A stretch of 64,000 nt of DNA from Diorhabda sublineata (GCF_026230105.1 NC_079475.1:17004125-17068124); one strand, 5' to 3'. Positions 35,770 to 48,689 are shown, counted from the stretch's first letter. Made by a program: numbers and translations. Notes: a model not told the origin generated them from the letters alone.

Positions 35770-37290
35770 AATAGATTCAAAACATTGGATGTATTTAGAT
35801 AAAAAAAATGTAAAATTTGATATCGTTCAAGCGTAGAAGATAATGTACATATTTCTTATTTTGGAATACAGACAGTAAAATCATACTCAACACCCCGTCT
35901 GAAAATGAATATCTAGGCGCGAATAATCAATAACACAATTATAGCTACTTATTTTCTCTGAGAAAATTTCACAGGGTATGTGATTTGGAATATTTGTTAA
36001 TAAAAGTTGGACCGTTACTTTCCAATACATTTCTAAATGTCACATTATAGACGTGATATTTTAAACCAATATTTTATAGGAAGGTGGAATGGTAGAAGTA
36101 TGAGTATTGTGGCGGGCACACAGCCGGTCATAGTTTAATGTAGTGGTAACTACAGTGTGGTACACAGCCGCACGCAATTTATTGGTGAGCGTCATAATAT
36201 AACGTACTGTAAACTATAAAAGATGATGGGTAGCTCCATCTATTATTTAGTAACTGTAGATCAAGAAGTTAGCCGTAACTAGGCAAAATTTCCAACTATT
36301 TTCTAGAATTATTGCAAAAGTATATAAATAAGGCAAGAGCTCACAGTAAACTGAAATATTGAGGTACATCCGATAATATACATGTAATCCGAGGGGTTAA
36401 GAAGTGCTGTTTTAGTATAGTGTTTGCAGAGTAGTGATCAGTGTGATGAATGAAGTAAGTGTGAAATGGACTTATGAAATTATGATATGGATCAATTGAT
36501 CTACTTTTAATTTTATCTGTATAAGCATGAGTCAGTAAAATACAATATTACTGAATACATTATTGGAAGACATTAACGATTCATATTTAAATATCAGGAA
36601 ATTAACGTCAAAATGTTTGCTCTGGACTTCGTCATTTCAGCACACAATCGAAAAATCGGCTTTCAAAATTAAAAGTCTAAAACAAATTGTTTGTAAGGTT
36701 ATTAATTTGCTCCATAATTTAGCCTCGCTCTATATAAAATGAGAGCCTCAGACTAAGCACAAATAAATAGGTAGAACATATTCTTAAAATGACTTACTTA
36801 TGAAGAGGAAAATATGTCAAGTTAGTTTCTTGCAAATCTTGCATTTGAGAGATGTTTAAATGAGTCTTCCAAATATTAAAACTGCCCAAGTGTTGAACTC
36901 ACATACACAAAATTTTAGGCAAGGTTGAACAAGATACAGACTAAAAAAATGTATGACTACCCACTAGAAAAATGATCTATTATCGTAGTCAGCGAGGTTC
37001 GAATATCTTAAGCGGTATTGTGATAGCTAATAGTATAATAGTATGAGTTAAATATATTCTCAGCTGTTGTCAGATTTAGCGTCTGCTTTATGACGCCCAC
37101 ACCAAGAAATATGAATCAATTCAACGGAGGTTATTGAAAGTAATTTCCTTCGAATTGGATGCCTTCTATCCACCGATCGGAGTTCTTAATATTCCACTTT
37201 TAATGAGGCATTGTGTCAATAGCTTTTCGTTTTCGTTTTTTTTACTGATATTACTGTAATCGTAAATGACAGAAGCAGTGATTTCAAACA
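35770..37290. other. Unannotated region with a possible TATA box
   Basis: 36080-36430 is somewhat GC-richer and contains TATAAATA at 36323-36330. About 100 bp further on is a splice-donor-like GAAGTAAGT near 36454. No reading frame could be tied to it, so I do not call a promoter. Confidence 0.35.
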
Positions 37291-37297
37291 CATTATA

Positions 37298-38197
37298 CGA
37301 GGGTTGCTAATCAAGTTTTGAGAAATACGAATTAAAACAAATATGTTTACAATTGGATATGGCTTTATTGTTTGTCAGAATATCATGCATCAAGATCAAT
37401 ATACTTGTACATGCGTTTTATCATCGAATCATTTCTTCCATTCCTTCAACATATGTTGTTTGAACGCATTAACCGCTTCTTCAAGTATAGAAAAACATTG
37501 ACCTTACAATTTATTTTTGATCTGCGGCAATAAGAAGAGAAGATTGGGTCTAAACAAGGACTGTAGGCGATTAAACCACTAATTCGATCCTGGTGGAGAA
37601 TGATTAATTTAATTTTATAGAACACAAAAATACTGGTGAACCTACCATTCATAATTGATTTTACAATGTTGCTACAATGGAGCGGTGCTGACATGTCCAG
37701 CATTCCAAAAAAAAGTAACCGTTTACTTCTAACCGCGATTGAATATGCTCAGCATATCTTTAATCCCATTAACACCAACTTTTTTTAAAACTGTTGACCA
37801 ATTATGCGGTTTCCAAATGACAGATGACGATATTGCAATAAAGTTTACGTATAGTCTCGATGTTTTCTGTAACAACAGCCGATTTTGATTGAACTTCACG
37901 AACTTTATCTTGTAGCGAAGTGCGACTACGATTGTAAAACCAGAAAAACGCGGTGACTCAAGATGGTGTTTCATCCCCAAAAGTCGAAGCGAGTTGGTCG
38001 GCAGACTGCTATTGTCTTAATCCACGTCAAAAGTCATAGGAAATCATTGCACGAAAATAGAGTTAATTCCATTTTTAGCATTCGTAAGAGACAACACGAG
38101 TACAGTCATAGTTGAAAATATCTTTATTATAGCAATATGAGATTTGACATATTCACATCAATGTCGGTATACCTCAAAACTTAAGTGGCATCCCTCG
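37298..38197 (-). mobile_element. Mariner element, same lineage as 32705-33595, 900 bp
   Basis: The left TIR is CGAGGGTTGCTAATCAAGTT. The right, complemented, is CGAGGGATGCCACTTAAGTT followed by TTGAGGTAT. TA flanks the left end; the right flank has mutated to CA. Sub-terminal sequence (TTGACATATTCACATCA) also matches the sister copy. The minus strand carries KPHNWSTVLKKVGVNGIKDM then LSIFNRG (equivalent of IPHNL...MLKKFNRG). After an internal deletion it carries ISGLIAYSPCLDPIFSS, where YSPCLDP replaces YSPDLAP, so the third catalytic D is C. The C-terminus follows to about 37400. It and its sister have lost different parts of the protein. Confidence 0.85.
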
Positions 38198-38199
38198 CA

Positions 38200-40560
38200 C
38201 CTCAAACAAACAGCAACTTCACTTCAAGTTCAATATTCCCTTTTTCGGATATTCGGGGCTGAAGAAATCTTCTTTATTTGGAATTGTTATTTTTGAATAA
38301 TGTATCTAAACTTTTATTCCATATTTTTGCTCACTATGAGCATGAATAGAGTAAATAAAATTCAAAATTCTGAACAAAAAATTTGAAACCATTATCTACA
38401 GATTATCGTTCTTACTTTGTAATTGCAAGCCATTGGAGTTATTTGTGCTAATAAAAAGTCCCATCTATTCCACGTTTTTCGAACCATATATAATTCAATA
38501 TTCAGCGTGGTATGAAGACAAAAAAATTTGTTTTGATATTATTTTCGAAATAGAGATGGGACAGTGAAATCCACATATTTATTTTTACAATATTTAATCT
38601 TAATTGAAATACATTGTTATCTGCGGTTGCGAAAACTTAACAATTCAATTGGAGAAGACGTTCTTCACCATCTACTGATTAGAAGAATCAATTATTGTTG
38701 TCAATTTGGATAAGTTATTCCGAACTAGAGAGAATGTATTCTATTACATCTGATAGCTAACATAACTTGAATGAACAGAATTTTCATTGAAAAATTATTT
38801 TGCCATATATTCTGATAACGTGTTCATGCACCCCTTTAAAATATTTTCTCTACAGCACTGGTCACTACACTCGGAGAGAAGATTGTGATTTTCTGGATAC
38901 GTAGCTATGGATTTCGAAAGTACTGTATCGGAAGTAGCTTCTTTTTTATTCCGATTCTGAACTTTTAAATACGAACTGCGAACTTCGTATCAGTTAAAAT
39001 CCAGTCCGACTGGGAATAAAAGATTGTGCTCTGAAAGTATAAGCTAAGCATTCTCTATTTAAAAAAAGAATCGTCCGTCAGGAATAGTTGACGACTTCAG
39101 GAAGTGAGGATTGTGTTCAGTGAAGCAATGCCGTAGATTGTTAGTCGAACAAGGGTTAATCATTTCCTGATATCGAAATTCACTTAGAGGAAACAACATG
39201 TTTTTACAATTTTGTTGATAACAGATTAAATACAGGTAGTTCATTTATTTTAGATACCTTACAATACTAAATTGAATTGGTTTTAACGAATCTAGTAGTC
39301 ATTAGATTATTTTATTGAATACTCATCAGTTTTCAAATGCTCATATGTTTTCATTTTCAAAATACTAAATGAAACAGTTCAATAAGCATTTGTAGACAAA
39401 TTTTGTTTTCTACCTCAGCTGTCTCTCTTTTCATTAATAACATGTTTCTGTTTATTATATTGTGTTTTGTCTATGGCTATTTGATTTCCAAAATTCTCAT
39501 TCATTCTCTCCCAAATATTTCATTTTGAAAATTAACAAATAAGGTGACTTTCGATTATCAGGTCGGTGATATTGTTAATAAATATCATGATCAGACTTGG
39601 ACAACTCTGTCTTAAAAGACCTCTCTACTGACTGTTATAATCGTAGAAATTTTTTCGTTAGATCTGAAAAATTTTGATTTATATTCGATGTAAGATTTGA
39701 TCCAATTTAGTGCCAGGAATATAAAATATACTTTTTTCATTAAAATCTGATGAAAAACACAGAAGAAATGACAAAGATTATTATTGAGTGATGAATATAC
39801 TCATTAACAACTGAAAACATTAAGTAATTAGTATAATTATCAAGTAAAAAGTAAAACTTGTGTTATGGTAGGACATTTTGTTTCAGGACAAAGGACAAAA
39901 GACTTCATATTTATCGTCACTTATTTTCAAATGATTCATCAATTAGTAATGTCAATTAGTACATAAGGTAGGTAGGTAATTATCTGCTGATTTCGCAAAT
40001 AATTTAAAATAACCACGGTTCCTTTAGGTGTGTTAACAGCTGTGAATATACATTTTAAAGAAATGTTTGCTTAGCAGGCTTTGATGAACAGCTGTGAGTC
40101 ACAAAAGAAAGTTTAAAAGTTCAAGTTCCCACTGCTGGTGAAGTTTAGTTTCAGTCAACGGGGGTGAGCTTTATTTTGTTAAGAAGTTCACAGTGGATTT
40201 TACGAAAAATAATTTTAATTAGCAATCTGACTGAAGGATTCAGAAGTGTAATAAATTTGGCGAAACTGATTCATAGCCCAAAAAAAAGTGATATCTAAAA
40301 TCAAAAAACCATATCTATGATTTCAGAAGAAGTTGAAATAGTTCTGGTTACCGAATCTACACGCGTATCAAAACCTATCTATAATTTACGACTTTTTAGT
40401 AGAACAAACATTAGCAAAGTTGATATTCAAATCTCTTATAAGAAGTTTTGCTGTTTGCTGATAGATTAATTTGTAAATTAGGAAAATTTTAGAAAATAAA
40501 TGGAAATTTGTATTAGGAGTAATGTCATTATAATTCTACAGTACGCGTGTATGTCACTGA
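38200..40560. other. Unannotated AT-rich region
   Basis: No recognisable gene or repeat. Confidence 0.45.
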
Positions 40561-40567
40561 AAACCTC

Positions 40568-41030
40568 CTAAACGGCTGGACCGATTTGAATGAATATTTT
40601 TTATCCGTTTGGGTGGAGTCCTGGATGGTTTAGATTCAAAAATCAGCTTTTCAGATGGCGCTGCAGTCGGTATCTAGGTTATTTGTCTATACTGCAACTA
40701 AACGCTTGGATCGATTTGAATCAATTTTAGCGAATGCATTCAAGTGGGGGCTTCGATAGTTTAGTTTCACAAATCATTCCGTCAGATGACCATGGCATGA
40801 TGGATAGATTAGATTTACAAATCAGCCTGTCAGATGGAACTGTAGTCGATATCTAGGTTATCCATTTATACTGCAACTAAACAGCTGGATCGACTTAAAT
40901 GACTTTTGTGTATGCATTTAAGTGAGGGCCTGGAAAATTTCCATTCTCAAATTAGCACGGTAGGTGGCGTTAAATTTTTGTGTGCATACAAGTGAATCGG
41001 TTTTTGGATTGTTTATCTATGCTACTACCA
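40568..41030. repeat. Degenerate tandem repeat, three units
   Basis: Units begin CTAAACGGCTGGACCGATTT (40568), CTAAACGCTTGGATCGATTT (40698) and CTAAACAGCTGGATCGACTT (40877). Lengths are 130 bp, 179 bp and about 150 bp. The first two share the block CAGTCGGTATCTAGGTTAT (with variants) and TATACTGCAACT at their ends. The second unit is longer because an internal block around AAATCA-GTCAGATG is itself duplicated. The AACGGCTGGACCGATTTGA motif is a common one in arthropod repeats; the parent element is not identified. Confidence 0.8.
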
Positions 41031-41034
41031 CCAA

Positions 41035-42850
41035 ATGCAGTTGATATTGAATATTGTTGTATTCAATGACCATATCAAAAACTTGAAATTGTTTGACTAC
41101 TTTAAGTTTAGTGTATATGGAATGTATCTCGTTAATTCTTTGACATTTTAATGTGAGTGTATTATATTGAATTTGTCAAGTTATTATGACATTTCAATTT
41201 TTTGTATGTTTTCATGTGGTCAATTGTATGTGACGTGTTCTGACGTTTGAAAACCGTCAAATTTATTCATTTAAACTCCTCAGGATTCGACTAAAAATAT
41301 TGTTCATCAACTCACTTCATCAAGATAAAATTAAATAAACATTATTAATTCGAATGTATTGGGAAAAATTGATGTTATTTGGAAAGAAAAAATAATGAAA
41401 TTAATATATTATTTGTCTTTCATTTCATACTTGAAATATCATGCGGGACATCGTCTTGCGGGTCATATTACTATCAATTCAAAAAATCTCTCTTCGCAAA
41501 AAATCAACTTTTGTTTTAGAAAAGGAATAAGAGAAAAATTGGAGTTTTCCGCTAATTGCCTATTTTTAATTCAAATATATTATTGCTCCGATCTGAGCAG
41601 AAATAATTTATTGCTTTCTGAAGTTCCTTCGTATCCAAGTTTACTCTCATTTATCAAGACCTATTGATTAAATCAACCCAAATTTGTGTACCTAATTCCC
41701 AAATTATTTACCGTTACAATAATCCAACCGACATATATCAAGTTATCAATACTCGCTATTTGTAGGTTATACCACTCTGATTTTTTTATTATATCTTTCA
41801 TATACACATCGTGATAATCAATCTTAATGTAACAAGCGAAAGTGGATTCAATCCGCTTCCAATTAATTTGCATGGAAAAAATGTGGGCGGTGGATGTACA
41901 ATGGGAGTTACCACCTTTTTCGTTGTAACAAACGAGACGCTGATATTTAGCTCATCTTTTTCTGCTAATAAATAATAATTCGGATTTAATTTTACGGTAA
42001 CACTTTGTGAATCAGTGAACCAGCAATCAACTCGGACCTCCGGAGTTGTAGGATTTGGATTTTAAAAGAGATAAAATGCATTATCTGATTTTAATCAAGC
42101 TGATTGTAATTGGAATTAGCCCTTTAGCACTCGTGCCTGTTATTGTTGCGTCAGAACTCACGCGAAAGCATTTTTTTACTCACACATTCAGTTTTACCCC
42201 CTATTTACATTTTGCTATTGATATTCTTCATTAAACAAATATAAAAAAAACCAGCAAGGATTATCAGATTTCCAGATTTATTATGAAAAAGTTGGAATCG
42301 AAAAAATATGTATATCATTTGTCTCCTCGCAGTAAGCATGTAGCGAGCTCGGGTTTTTTGCATTTAATTCCTGTATAGTTATAGATGTGCCGAAGCGAAA
42401 GAAATTTTGAGCATTATTAACAAAAACTTGATTGAATTTACCACAATGTGGTTTTTCTCATACCTTTGCAAAATTAAGTTCTCAAAAAAAATTTTATTTA
42501 TGAATCATGTTTTTCATTTCATAATTTCATCAATTATTATGAAAATTTTTTGCTCCGGTAGAAATCCACTGGAAAAACAGATCTCATGGGCTATTTGCAC
42601 TGATTTATTTCGATATTGACGTTTCACATATACACATCTCCAAAAGTCTTGGACTCCCTTGTAAACTTTTAAGTTTGCTTATGTATAGAGCTCATTTATA
42701 AATTTAAAAATTTTTCGGCACCTTATTATAAAAATGAAAACTATATCGTAACAAAAAATTATTTTCGTCCGTAAATATATGAATTTTTGTAAAAGTAATC
42801 AGATTTAACGATTTAACTTGACAGCGATATCATTTAAATTCTGTTGAAAA
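41035..42850. other. Unannotated spacer
   Basis: Open frames at 41359-41667 and 42407-42619 show no recognisable domain. Confidence 0.4.
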
Positions 42851-42854
42851 TGCC

Positions 42855-43450
42855 AGGTAATATGATTTCTGAGTCTCGAAGGGTTATTTGGAGCAAAGGG
42901 ACCCTCCGGCTGTTTCTTTGCGTAAATTTCTAAGTTGCTGCAGTCAACTTGAGTCAACTAACACCTTCAATCTGATCCCAGACTGTGCTGGTTCTTTATA
43001 CTAATGGAATTCACGTTGCACTATAAAGCTTTCCAGCATTTAATCCACTGTGTATTGATAACTTGATAATTATTCTCTTGTTTGGTAGCAAATTCCACAA
43101 AAATTTGAGAAATTATCTATACTTTTCCCATTTCAGTCATTTATGCCATCAAATTGAGCTTCTCCAATAAAAAATGCAGTATTTATGCAGGCATCGTTAA
43201 TATAAAACATTCTATCATAATTTTGCCTCCATTTTTTCGCATGTAGGCATAGCCTCTTTTCTACCACTACCATATACAAAATTAGGTCATGGTCAAGGTA
43301 TTTATTTGTGTTGATATAAAATACCATCACAAGATTACATTCTAGTCTACGTACCTTATTGCAAGCTGCGGGAGAATGAGCGTACCAGATAGTTTTATCA
43401 TTACCAACAAAAGTAGGATCACAAATATCCGAAACGTTAATCAACTGGAA
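42855..43450 (-). pseudogene. piggyBac-type transposase pseudogene
   Basis: The minus strand starts with NVSDICDPTFVGNDKTIWYA (about 43380-43440), like the PTFxGKDKxxxW block near the N-terminus of piggyBac-derived proteins. INTNKYLDH follows near 43300. At 42890-43055 come TVD-MLESFIVQREFH-YKE, then GIRLKVLVDSS and, in another frame, SNLEIYAKKQPEGPFAPNNP. These match the conserved piggyBac region (xVDExMxxFxGRxxFRQY...KYGIKxxxLxDS...YxxxxEIYxGKQP). Stops, frameshifts and a large internal deletion are present. Terminal TTAA repeats were not found. Confidence 0.72.
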
Positions 43451-43454
43451 GCAC

Positions 43455-45115
43455 TAGGAGTTAATTCCGTTTTGCTTTCTGATAAGTCAGAATTCGTATC
43501 ATGGTTACTATGTTCGCTGGGTGCGTCACTTTTAGGATCTTAAGTATCGTCCATATTATAGAAAAATATTGTTTTCTAACTTGGTCCATCTAACTAGTCA
43601 GTTATATGCTCTAGTTCAATTGCCCCGGGTTTGGTAAGAAATATACATTTCAGTATAATCTAAAATTGGTTATATAGGTATATCAGAGAAGACTTTGTAT
43701 AAAAATGAAAGAAATTGACCACTTAATGAATGTGTTTCATATCGCATTCAGAATTTTTTGAATGGAATGACTTTCATGAAACTAAGAATAAAATAGATGC
43801 GTATTTAGTTCCGAATAGGTTAGACACAATACGAAAACGTGTTTATAAAAGAGTGAGTTTTCTTTGGAAACATATGTGTTCATATGGACACTTTCGAAAA
43901 CATTGAATAATTAAAAATTAATTTCATTGGACTAAGTACTTTCAGTATAATATTTACATTTCCTCGGTTTCTCTGATCGCTTTTCCACGTTAACAATGAC
44001 ATTCAAATGAATTCTTTTTCCTCTATATTCATACAACAAAAACAGTTTTCTGAATATTGGTAATAAAACTAATCAGATTATTGTGAAATTTTGACGTAAA
44101 ACAATATATTCAGCGTATCAAAAGTGTTAAAAATGACTCTTTTGTAAATGTGAAGCTGCTTACGTAAGATGAGAAGGAATTGAATACCGAAAAAATTATT
44201 ACTGTTCAACTTTTAACTTGAAAAACGATGAAGCATCTGAATTATTTCACATTGGACAGTTCTATTCCTATTGAGCTGTAATGATTGCAATACTTTGAAT
44301 AATAAATAATAAATGGCTGAGAATAACAATGTCATGATTTTCAAAAATGGATCAGAATGAATTATTAGGAATATAATCTTATCAATATTCTACACGCTAT
44401 TTGTCCTAATCATTATGATGAGAAAATATCATAACAGAAAAAATTTATATCAATGTTGGAAAGCAAAAAAACCTAATGTAAGTTTCTACTATCTGAAGAA
44501 AACAATAGAATGTATTTTAAGGATAAACTGTTAGTAAATTCACGGTGAAGATTAATTTGATCGACTGTAGTTCAATGATACACTTATATATATGACATTC
44601 AACTTGAAGGTTCCCGCATTATTGAGAGGTGAGGTTGAATATTTTATCATTCAGTGTTGCCTCTTTAAATTCGACTAGTCATTTATATGAGTATAAAAGC
44701 TGCACAATTTGCAGATCTGATGAAAAGAATTCTCATCGACTGAATATAATGATTCGACAATCGGAAATTTCATTCGAAGCTCCTGAGAAACATTAAAATA
44801 AATTTCGAATCAAAAGTGCAATCATCCGGTACAGATGAGCTTGCATTTTTGTAGAGAGTTGAACGGCTTTAGCTTCTTAATTCTCAAATTCTGATGGAAA
44901 ATTTCACTTGTTGATCAATAGAACATTATTTAAAATGCTTTGAAATATGAGAAATATATTCTAAAATGTTCATAAACTGTATAAAATCCCGGGGTAGATC
45001 AAAATCAATCCATTAATTGACATAATTCCAAATGAAAGTGTAATCCCTACCTAGAAACCTCTTCGAATGTAAGGAAAAAATAAACAAAGGCGGCACCCAT
45101 CTTGCACATAGCTTT
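43455..45115. other. Unannotated AT-rich region
   Basis: TATAAAAG at 44692-44699 looks like a TATA box but no coding sequence follows it. Confidence 0.4.
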
Positions 45116-45117
45116 CT

Positions 45118-45345
45118 CATATCCAAATTTTCAGTTAATATGCTAGCTTTCCCACTTTCATTGGACGATCTTCCAGTACAGCTCTGTCCATGTTCTTCAA
45201 CATTTCTAGATTCGTCACCTTATTTGGTCGAACACTGCGATGGTGATGTTCGCAGGTCGCACAGCCTCGTTTAAACTCTGCTATCCAATATTTTACTGTC
45301 GATAACGAAGGAGCAGTCTCAACTAGAGTTATATCAGTGTTCAGC
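45118..45345 (-). pseudogene. Mariner transposase N-terminal (HTH) fragment
   Basis: The minus strand reads LNTDITLVETAPSLSTVKYW, IAEFKRGCATCEHHHRSVRP, NKVTNLEMLKNMDRAVLEDR and PMKVGKLAN. This is the segment between the two HTH motifs of mariner transposases (AExKRGRTSxEDxxRSGRP...MxxxVLxDRRxKVxEIA). The frame is open across the whole fragment but nothing of HTH2 or the catalytic domain follows. No TIR is seen. Confidence 0.82.
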
Positions 45346-45349
45346 TTTT

Positions 45350-46725
45350 ATATTGGTTGTGCTAGCGCCTTTGAAATAAAAATATTGTATCACACAACGA
45401 TTACCAATTTATTCCATGTTTCAAACTTGAAACATATGCTGAATAGATTGTGTACTTTCAAATATACTGGTATTTTTCAAGCAACTACCGCTTTCTCTGG
45501 GTCAGGCCAGGTACTTCTGGGAACAACATAGTATGTCCCTCATAACTTTATTTATATATTTCCCAACTTTAAAGAGATCGGAAGCAATTTAAGAATAATG
45601 AAGATCTGATTGTACAGACGTGTTTTTCGCGGAATTTTTGGGAAGATTATTTATTAAATGGTTTGGAAAAGTTCGAAAGATTAACTTATTAATTGAAAAG
45701 TTACACTTCAAACAAATCACTTCCGATAAATTAAACTCGAACACGCTTACGAGTGGACAGGGTGAGTATCTAGCGGAAATTTCGTGCATAAAATTGGAAT
45801 AAATAACAATAAGATACTGAAAAACAGTATTGAATTTTCTAGGAAAATACCTATAATTCATAGAAGTTTTGAATTTTGAAGTTTTGAATTGAGAAAATAT
45901 GGAATACTGTTTACTGATTTAGAAGAAACTGAAAATCCCTAGTGAACAAAGAATAAATGATTACTGAAAAAATTAAAATGTATTGTGTTCACTGTTAACA
46001 TCGAGTATTATAAAAAAAGTTCAACCACAATCATATTAATGTATTTGTTCATGTCTATCAGCCTTTTTGTTCACTTTCATTAAATTTCTCTAACAGAATT
46101 TACACGAACCGATTATATCTATATATTTCTAAAAACTGCGAAATAATTACCATCAAGAAATAAAGATTCCATATCTGTTAGAATTTCCACCCACCAATCA
46201 ATCCTTCTAGAATTTGTAAAATCATCCTTTCTATAAAATGAGATTCGAAAATCCATTTTCCCAGCTCTATAAAATGAATACTATGAGCTACAGAACTGAA
46301 AATCCATTAGCATCGTACAAATTGTCCTAAAAAGATATGTTCGATATTCTCGTCGGTTTTGTTTCGCTGTTAAACCTTTTTACGTCATCAATCACGAGAT
46401 GCAAGTTACTAAATGTCGTAAAATGTTGAATAATCGAAAAGAGTTTGGTGTGTTTGTATATGTATGTGTGTGCATCTCAACATTTTAGTTGAGGCACTGT
46501 AAAAATAAAACGGAAGGAACTTGAAACGGTTTATTCACAGATAACTTTGAATTATTCATTTATAGGAACCAAATCTTTTGTACTTTGAATAAACTGAAAA
46601 TTAATGTAGTTATTTCGGATTTTCAAAGATCTGGTATCGGTATTACTCAAAAAATATATAATTAATTAAAGACACCAGTTAATCCAATCCAAGTATATCT
46701 ATGATTTCTACATACACCGGGTGCC
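45350..46725. other. Unannotated spacer
   Basis: Open frames 45337-45531 and 45589-45861 are unsupported. A small CTCAAC/GTTGAG hairpin lies near 46475-46493. Confidence 0.4.
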
Positions 46726-46729
46726 CAAT

Positions 46730-47725
46730 TTAGATATACACTTCAGTTCACTGGAAAAGCATCCCCTAATGTTTTGTCATTGTTAGTGACAGATAATGCA
46801 ATAAATAATTTGAGTTCAGTTGAAGTAAAAGTGTACTTAATGCCTCATCAGTTCACTGAAGTTTAGTAATCTGCCATTAATGTCAAATTGGAAGATAGTT
46901 GGTCTAGAAGGCCGGAAAGTTGGGTGTGAAGGAAGGAAATATCAAATGACGCACAAGATATTGCGTTGATTAATGCTGGCTTGTATATGCAACAAACTTT
47001 CCAGGATCTCGTCTCACAGCATGTAGACGAATTTAAGCTTCCTATTTGAAAAACTTTTCAAATGCTAGGAAAGCATAGCTTTTAAATTGGTGCTAGCAAT
47101 CCAGAGTTGTGATTGCACTCAATTACATCGTGATCTGTACTTTTGGAAACGAATGGTCTACACAGATAAAAAATCATTCAACTAGTGCAATAACGGATGT
47201 ATTCGCGTTTACCGACCAATAAATTCAAGATTTAAAGAGCAATATGTTGAAGGAAGTAATAATTTCGGCAAACTGGGCTTTGGGATTAGATGAGGATGAA
47301 TGTCCCTGGAGTTTGTTAGAGACTTGGTACAAAGTTCAGCTTTAAAGTTTACATCAATATTCCAGACAACATTATGCTGCCATCGGTAAATTAAATTTAT
47401 GAGGGAAACTATTTTATTCAGCGACATGATAATTATCCACACCGCCCGCATAATTCAACAAGGATTCTGTAAAAACAATTTTGAGACTTCACCCTGGCCG
47501 GCATATAAATTGAAACTTTATGGAGGTGGTTGATAAAAAAAATTCACAAAAGGAATTTTCGTCCCAGAGCTCAAGAAGAGTTATACGAAGTCATTGAAAC
47601 AGCATGAAAAGACCTTAATGTCAATGGAAATATTTGTTGGAATGTAATTCCCTCCATGCCAAGAAGATTAAAAAAAATGATTGACAATAATGAAGCCCCA
47701 ATTGATTACCAAAACATTTGATCTT
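46730..47725 (+). pseudogene. Tc1/Tc3-like transposase pseudogene
   Basis: The reading frame is broken but ordered. RRPRKLGVKEGNI (about 46915) is the HTH2 linker. LQLHRDLYFWKRMVYTDKKS (about 47120) holds the first catalytic Asp. Then come NGCIRVYRPINSRFKEQYVE, VYINIPDNIMLPSV, and YFIQRHDN with the second Asp (QxDN). After PWPAYKLKLYGGG, the normal SPDLNPIENVWW with the third acidic residue is lost. IHKRNFRPRAQEELYEVIET, NGNICWN and PSMPRRLKKMIDNN reach about 47710. The start CACCGGGTGCCCA near 46716 may be one terminal repeat; the other was not found. Confidence 0.85.
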
Positions 47726-47822
47726 ATATTCATTTATTTATTGTGAAATATTTCGAAAATTGTATATGTTATCTAGTGTTTTATCATAATTATAAGTATG
47801 GTATAGTATAATTTTATTATAG

Positions 47823-47948
47823 ATGAATCTTAATCCTTTTAGTACAGAAGACGGATCTATTCGCGAAATCATTGCCAGGGTCTTTACAAAAATCGGAACG
47901 TCCATATCAGCTCAAGCTCTTTTAGGTGGATTCAGAAAGATGAAGTAA
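47823..47948 (+). CDS. Small open frame of 41 codons, unknown
   Basis: ATG at 47823 to TAA at 47946-47948 encodes MNLNPFSTEDGSIREIIARV then FTKIGTSISAQALLGGFRKM and a final K. It is more GC-rich than its surroundings and is preceded by TTTATTATAG, which resembles a splice acceptor, so it could be a last exon. It lies 100 bp past the end of the Tc3-like pseudogene. No family is recognised, and chance is possible at this length. Confidence 0.25.
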   Translation: MNLNPFSTEDGSIREIIARVFTKIGTSISAQALLGGFRKMK

Positions 47949-48068
47949 AAAGAGTATTTGTTGTTATAAATAAAACGACAAAAAAATTTTTTTTTCTTTG
48001 TACTTTGTAACGAAAAAATGAATGGTAAGGATTTACCCGAATCGACTAGACTGAAAGAATAAATAATA

Positions 48069-48681
48069 TGAGGGCTGCTTTTTTTCAGCCTTCGATAGGC
48101 TATAAATAAAACACAAGTTCATGTAAAACAATAATTTTATTACCGAAAAATTCCTTACGGTTACTTTTCGACATAATCACCGAAGAGTGTCATATCTGTG
48201 GACAAGCTTTTCAATACGCTCTTCAAAGAAAGTTGCCGCCAATGTAGCCTCACCGTACCAATAGAGTACAAAACAGACCTTGAAACATCTGGAAATTCCA
48301 CAGACAAAGCAGTTATGGTGAAACTGCAGTTTTCTCTTATCATTCTGTCAACGCGTTGAACCAGGTCATTTGAAACGACAGATTTGCATCTTTGGCCCCA
48401 TTCATCATGCACATCATTACGGCTACCTTTAAACTTCCCCATACACACGACTCATTTTCCTATGGATTTCTGCAGCAATATTGCCTTCAGCCTGTAGAAA
48501 ACGATTCACACTTGGCGGGTGCAACAATAATGACGGGGCTGTAGCACAACGCCGACTGACACCTGAATGTCAACAATAGCGGAATGTGTAGTCTCCTACA
48601 GCGCATGCAGTTTTCTTCTGCCCGCGTTTGCACGGAGCAATCGGAGTTTGAAAAAGAAACGGAAATTTTTATGTAACCTCT
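48069..48681 (-). mobile_element. Internally deleted mariner (613 bp), HTH fused to C-terminus, second lineage
   Basis: The minus strand reads EGNIAAEIHRKMSRVYG (HTH1), then FKGSRNDVHDEWGQRCKSVV, NDLVQRVDRMIRENCSFTIT and ALSVEFPDVSRSVLYSI (HTH2). It then jumps, in a shifted frame, to the C-terminus GEATLAATFFEERIEKLVHR then YDTLFGDYVEK. The catalytic domain is absent. The left end starts TGAGGGCTGCTTTTTTTCAG after TA (48067-48068). The right end, complemented, starts near GAGGTTACATAAAAATTTCC and is less certain. It is the same lineage as 55085-56040, which keeps more of the middle. Confidence 0.8.
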
Positions 48682-48689
48682 TAGATAAT

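Noticed and set aside
36984..36997. GAGGTTCGAATATC, like a tRNA T-arm/B box
   Set aside because: No matching A box, acceptor stem or anticodon arm within 100 bp; T-stem does not pair.
43133..43444. 103-codon frame as a complete small gene
   Set aside because: Only its first third matches a family (piggyBac N-terminus) and the downstream part of that protein lies further along the same strand in other frames, so it is a piece of a pseudogene.
44692..44740. TATAAAAG box suggesting a gene start
   Set aside because: No initiator at the right distance and no reading frame longer than about 15 codons downstream.
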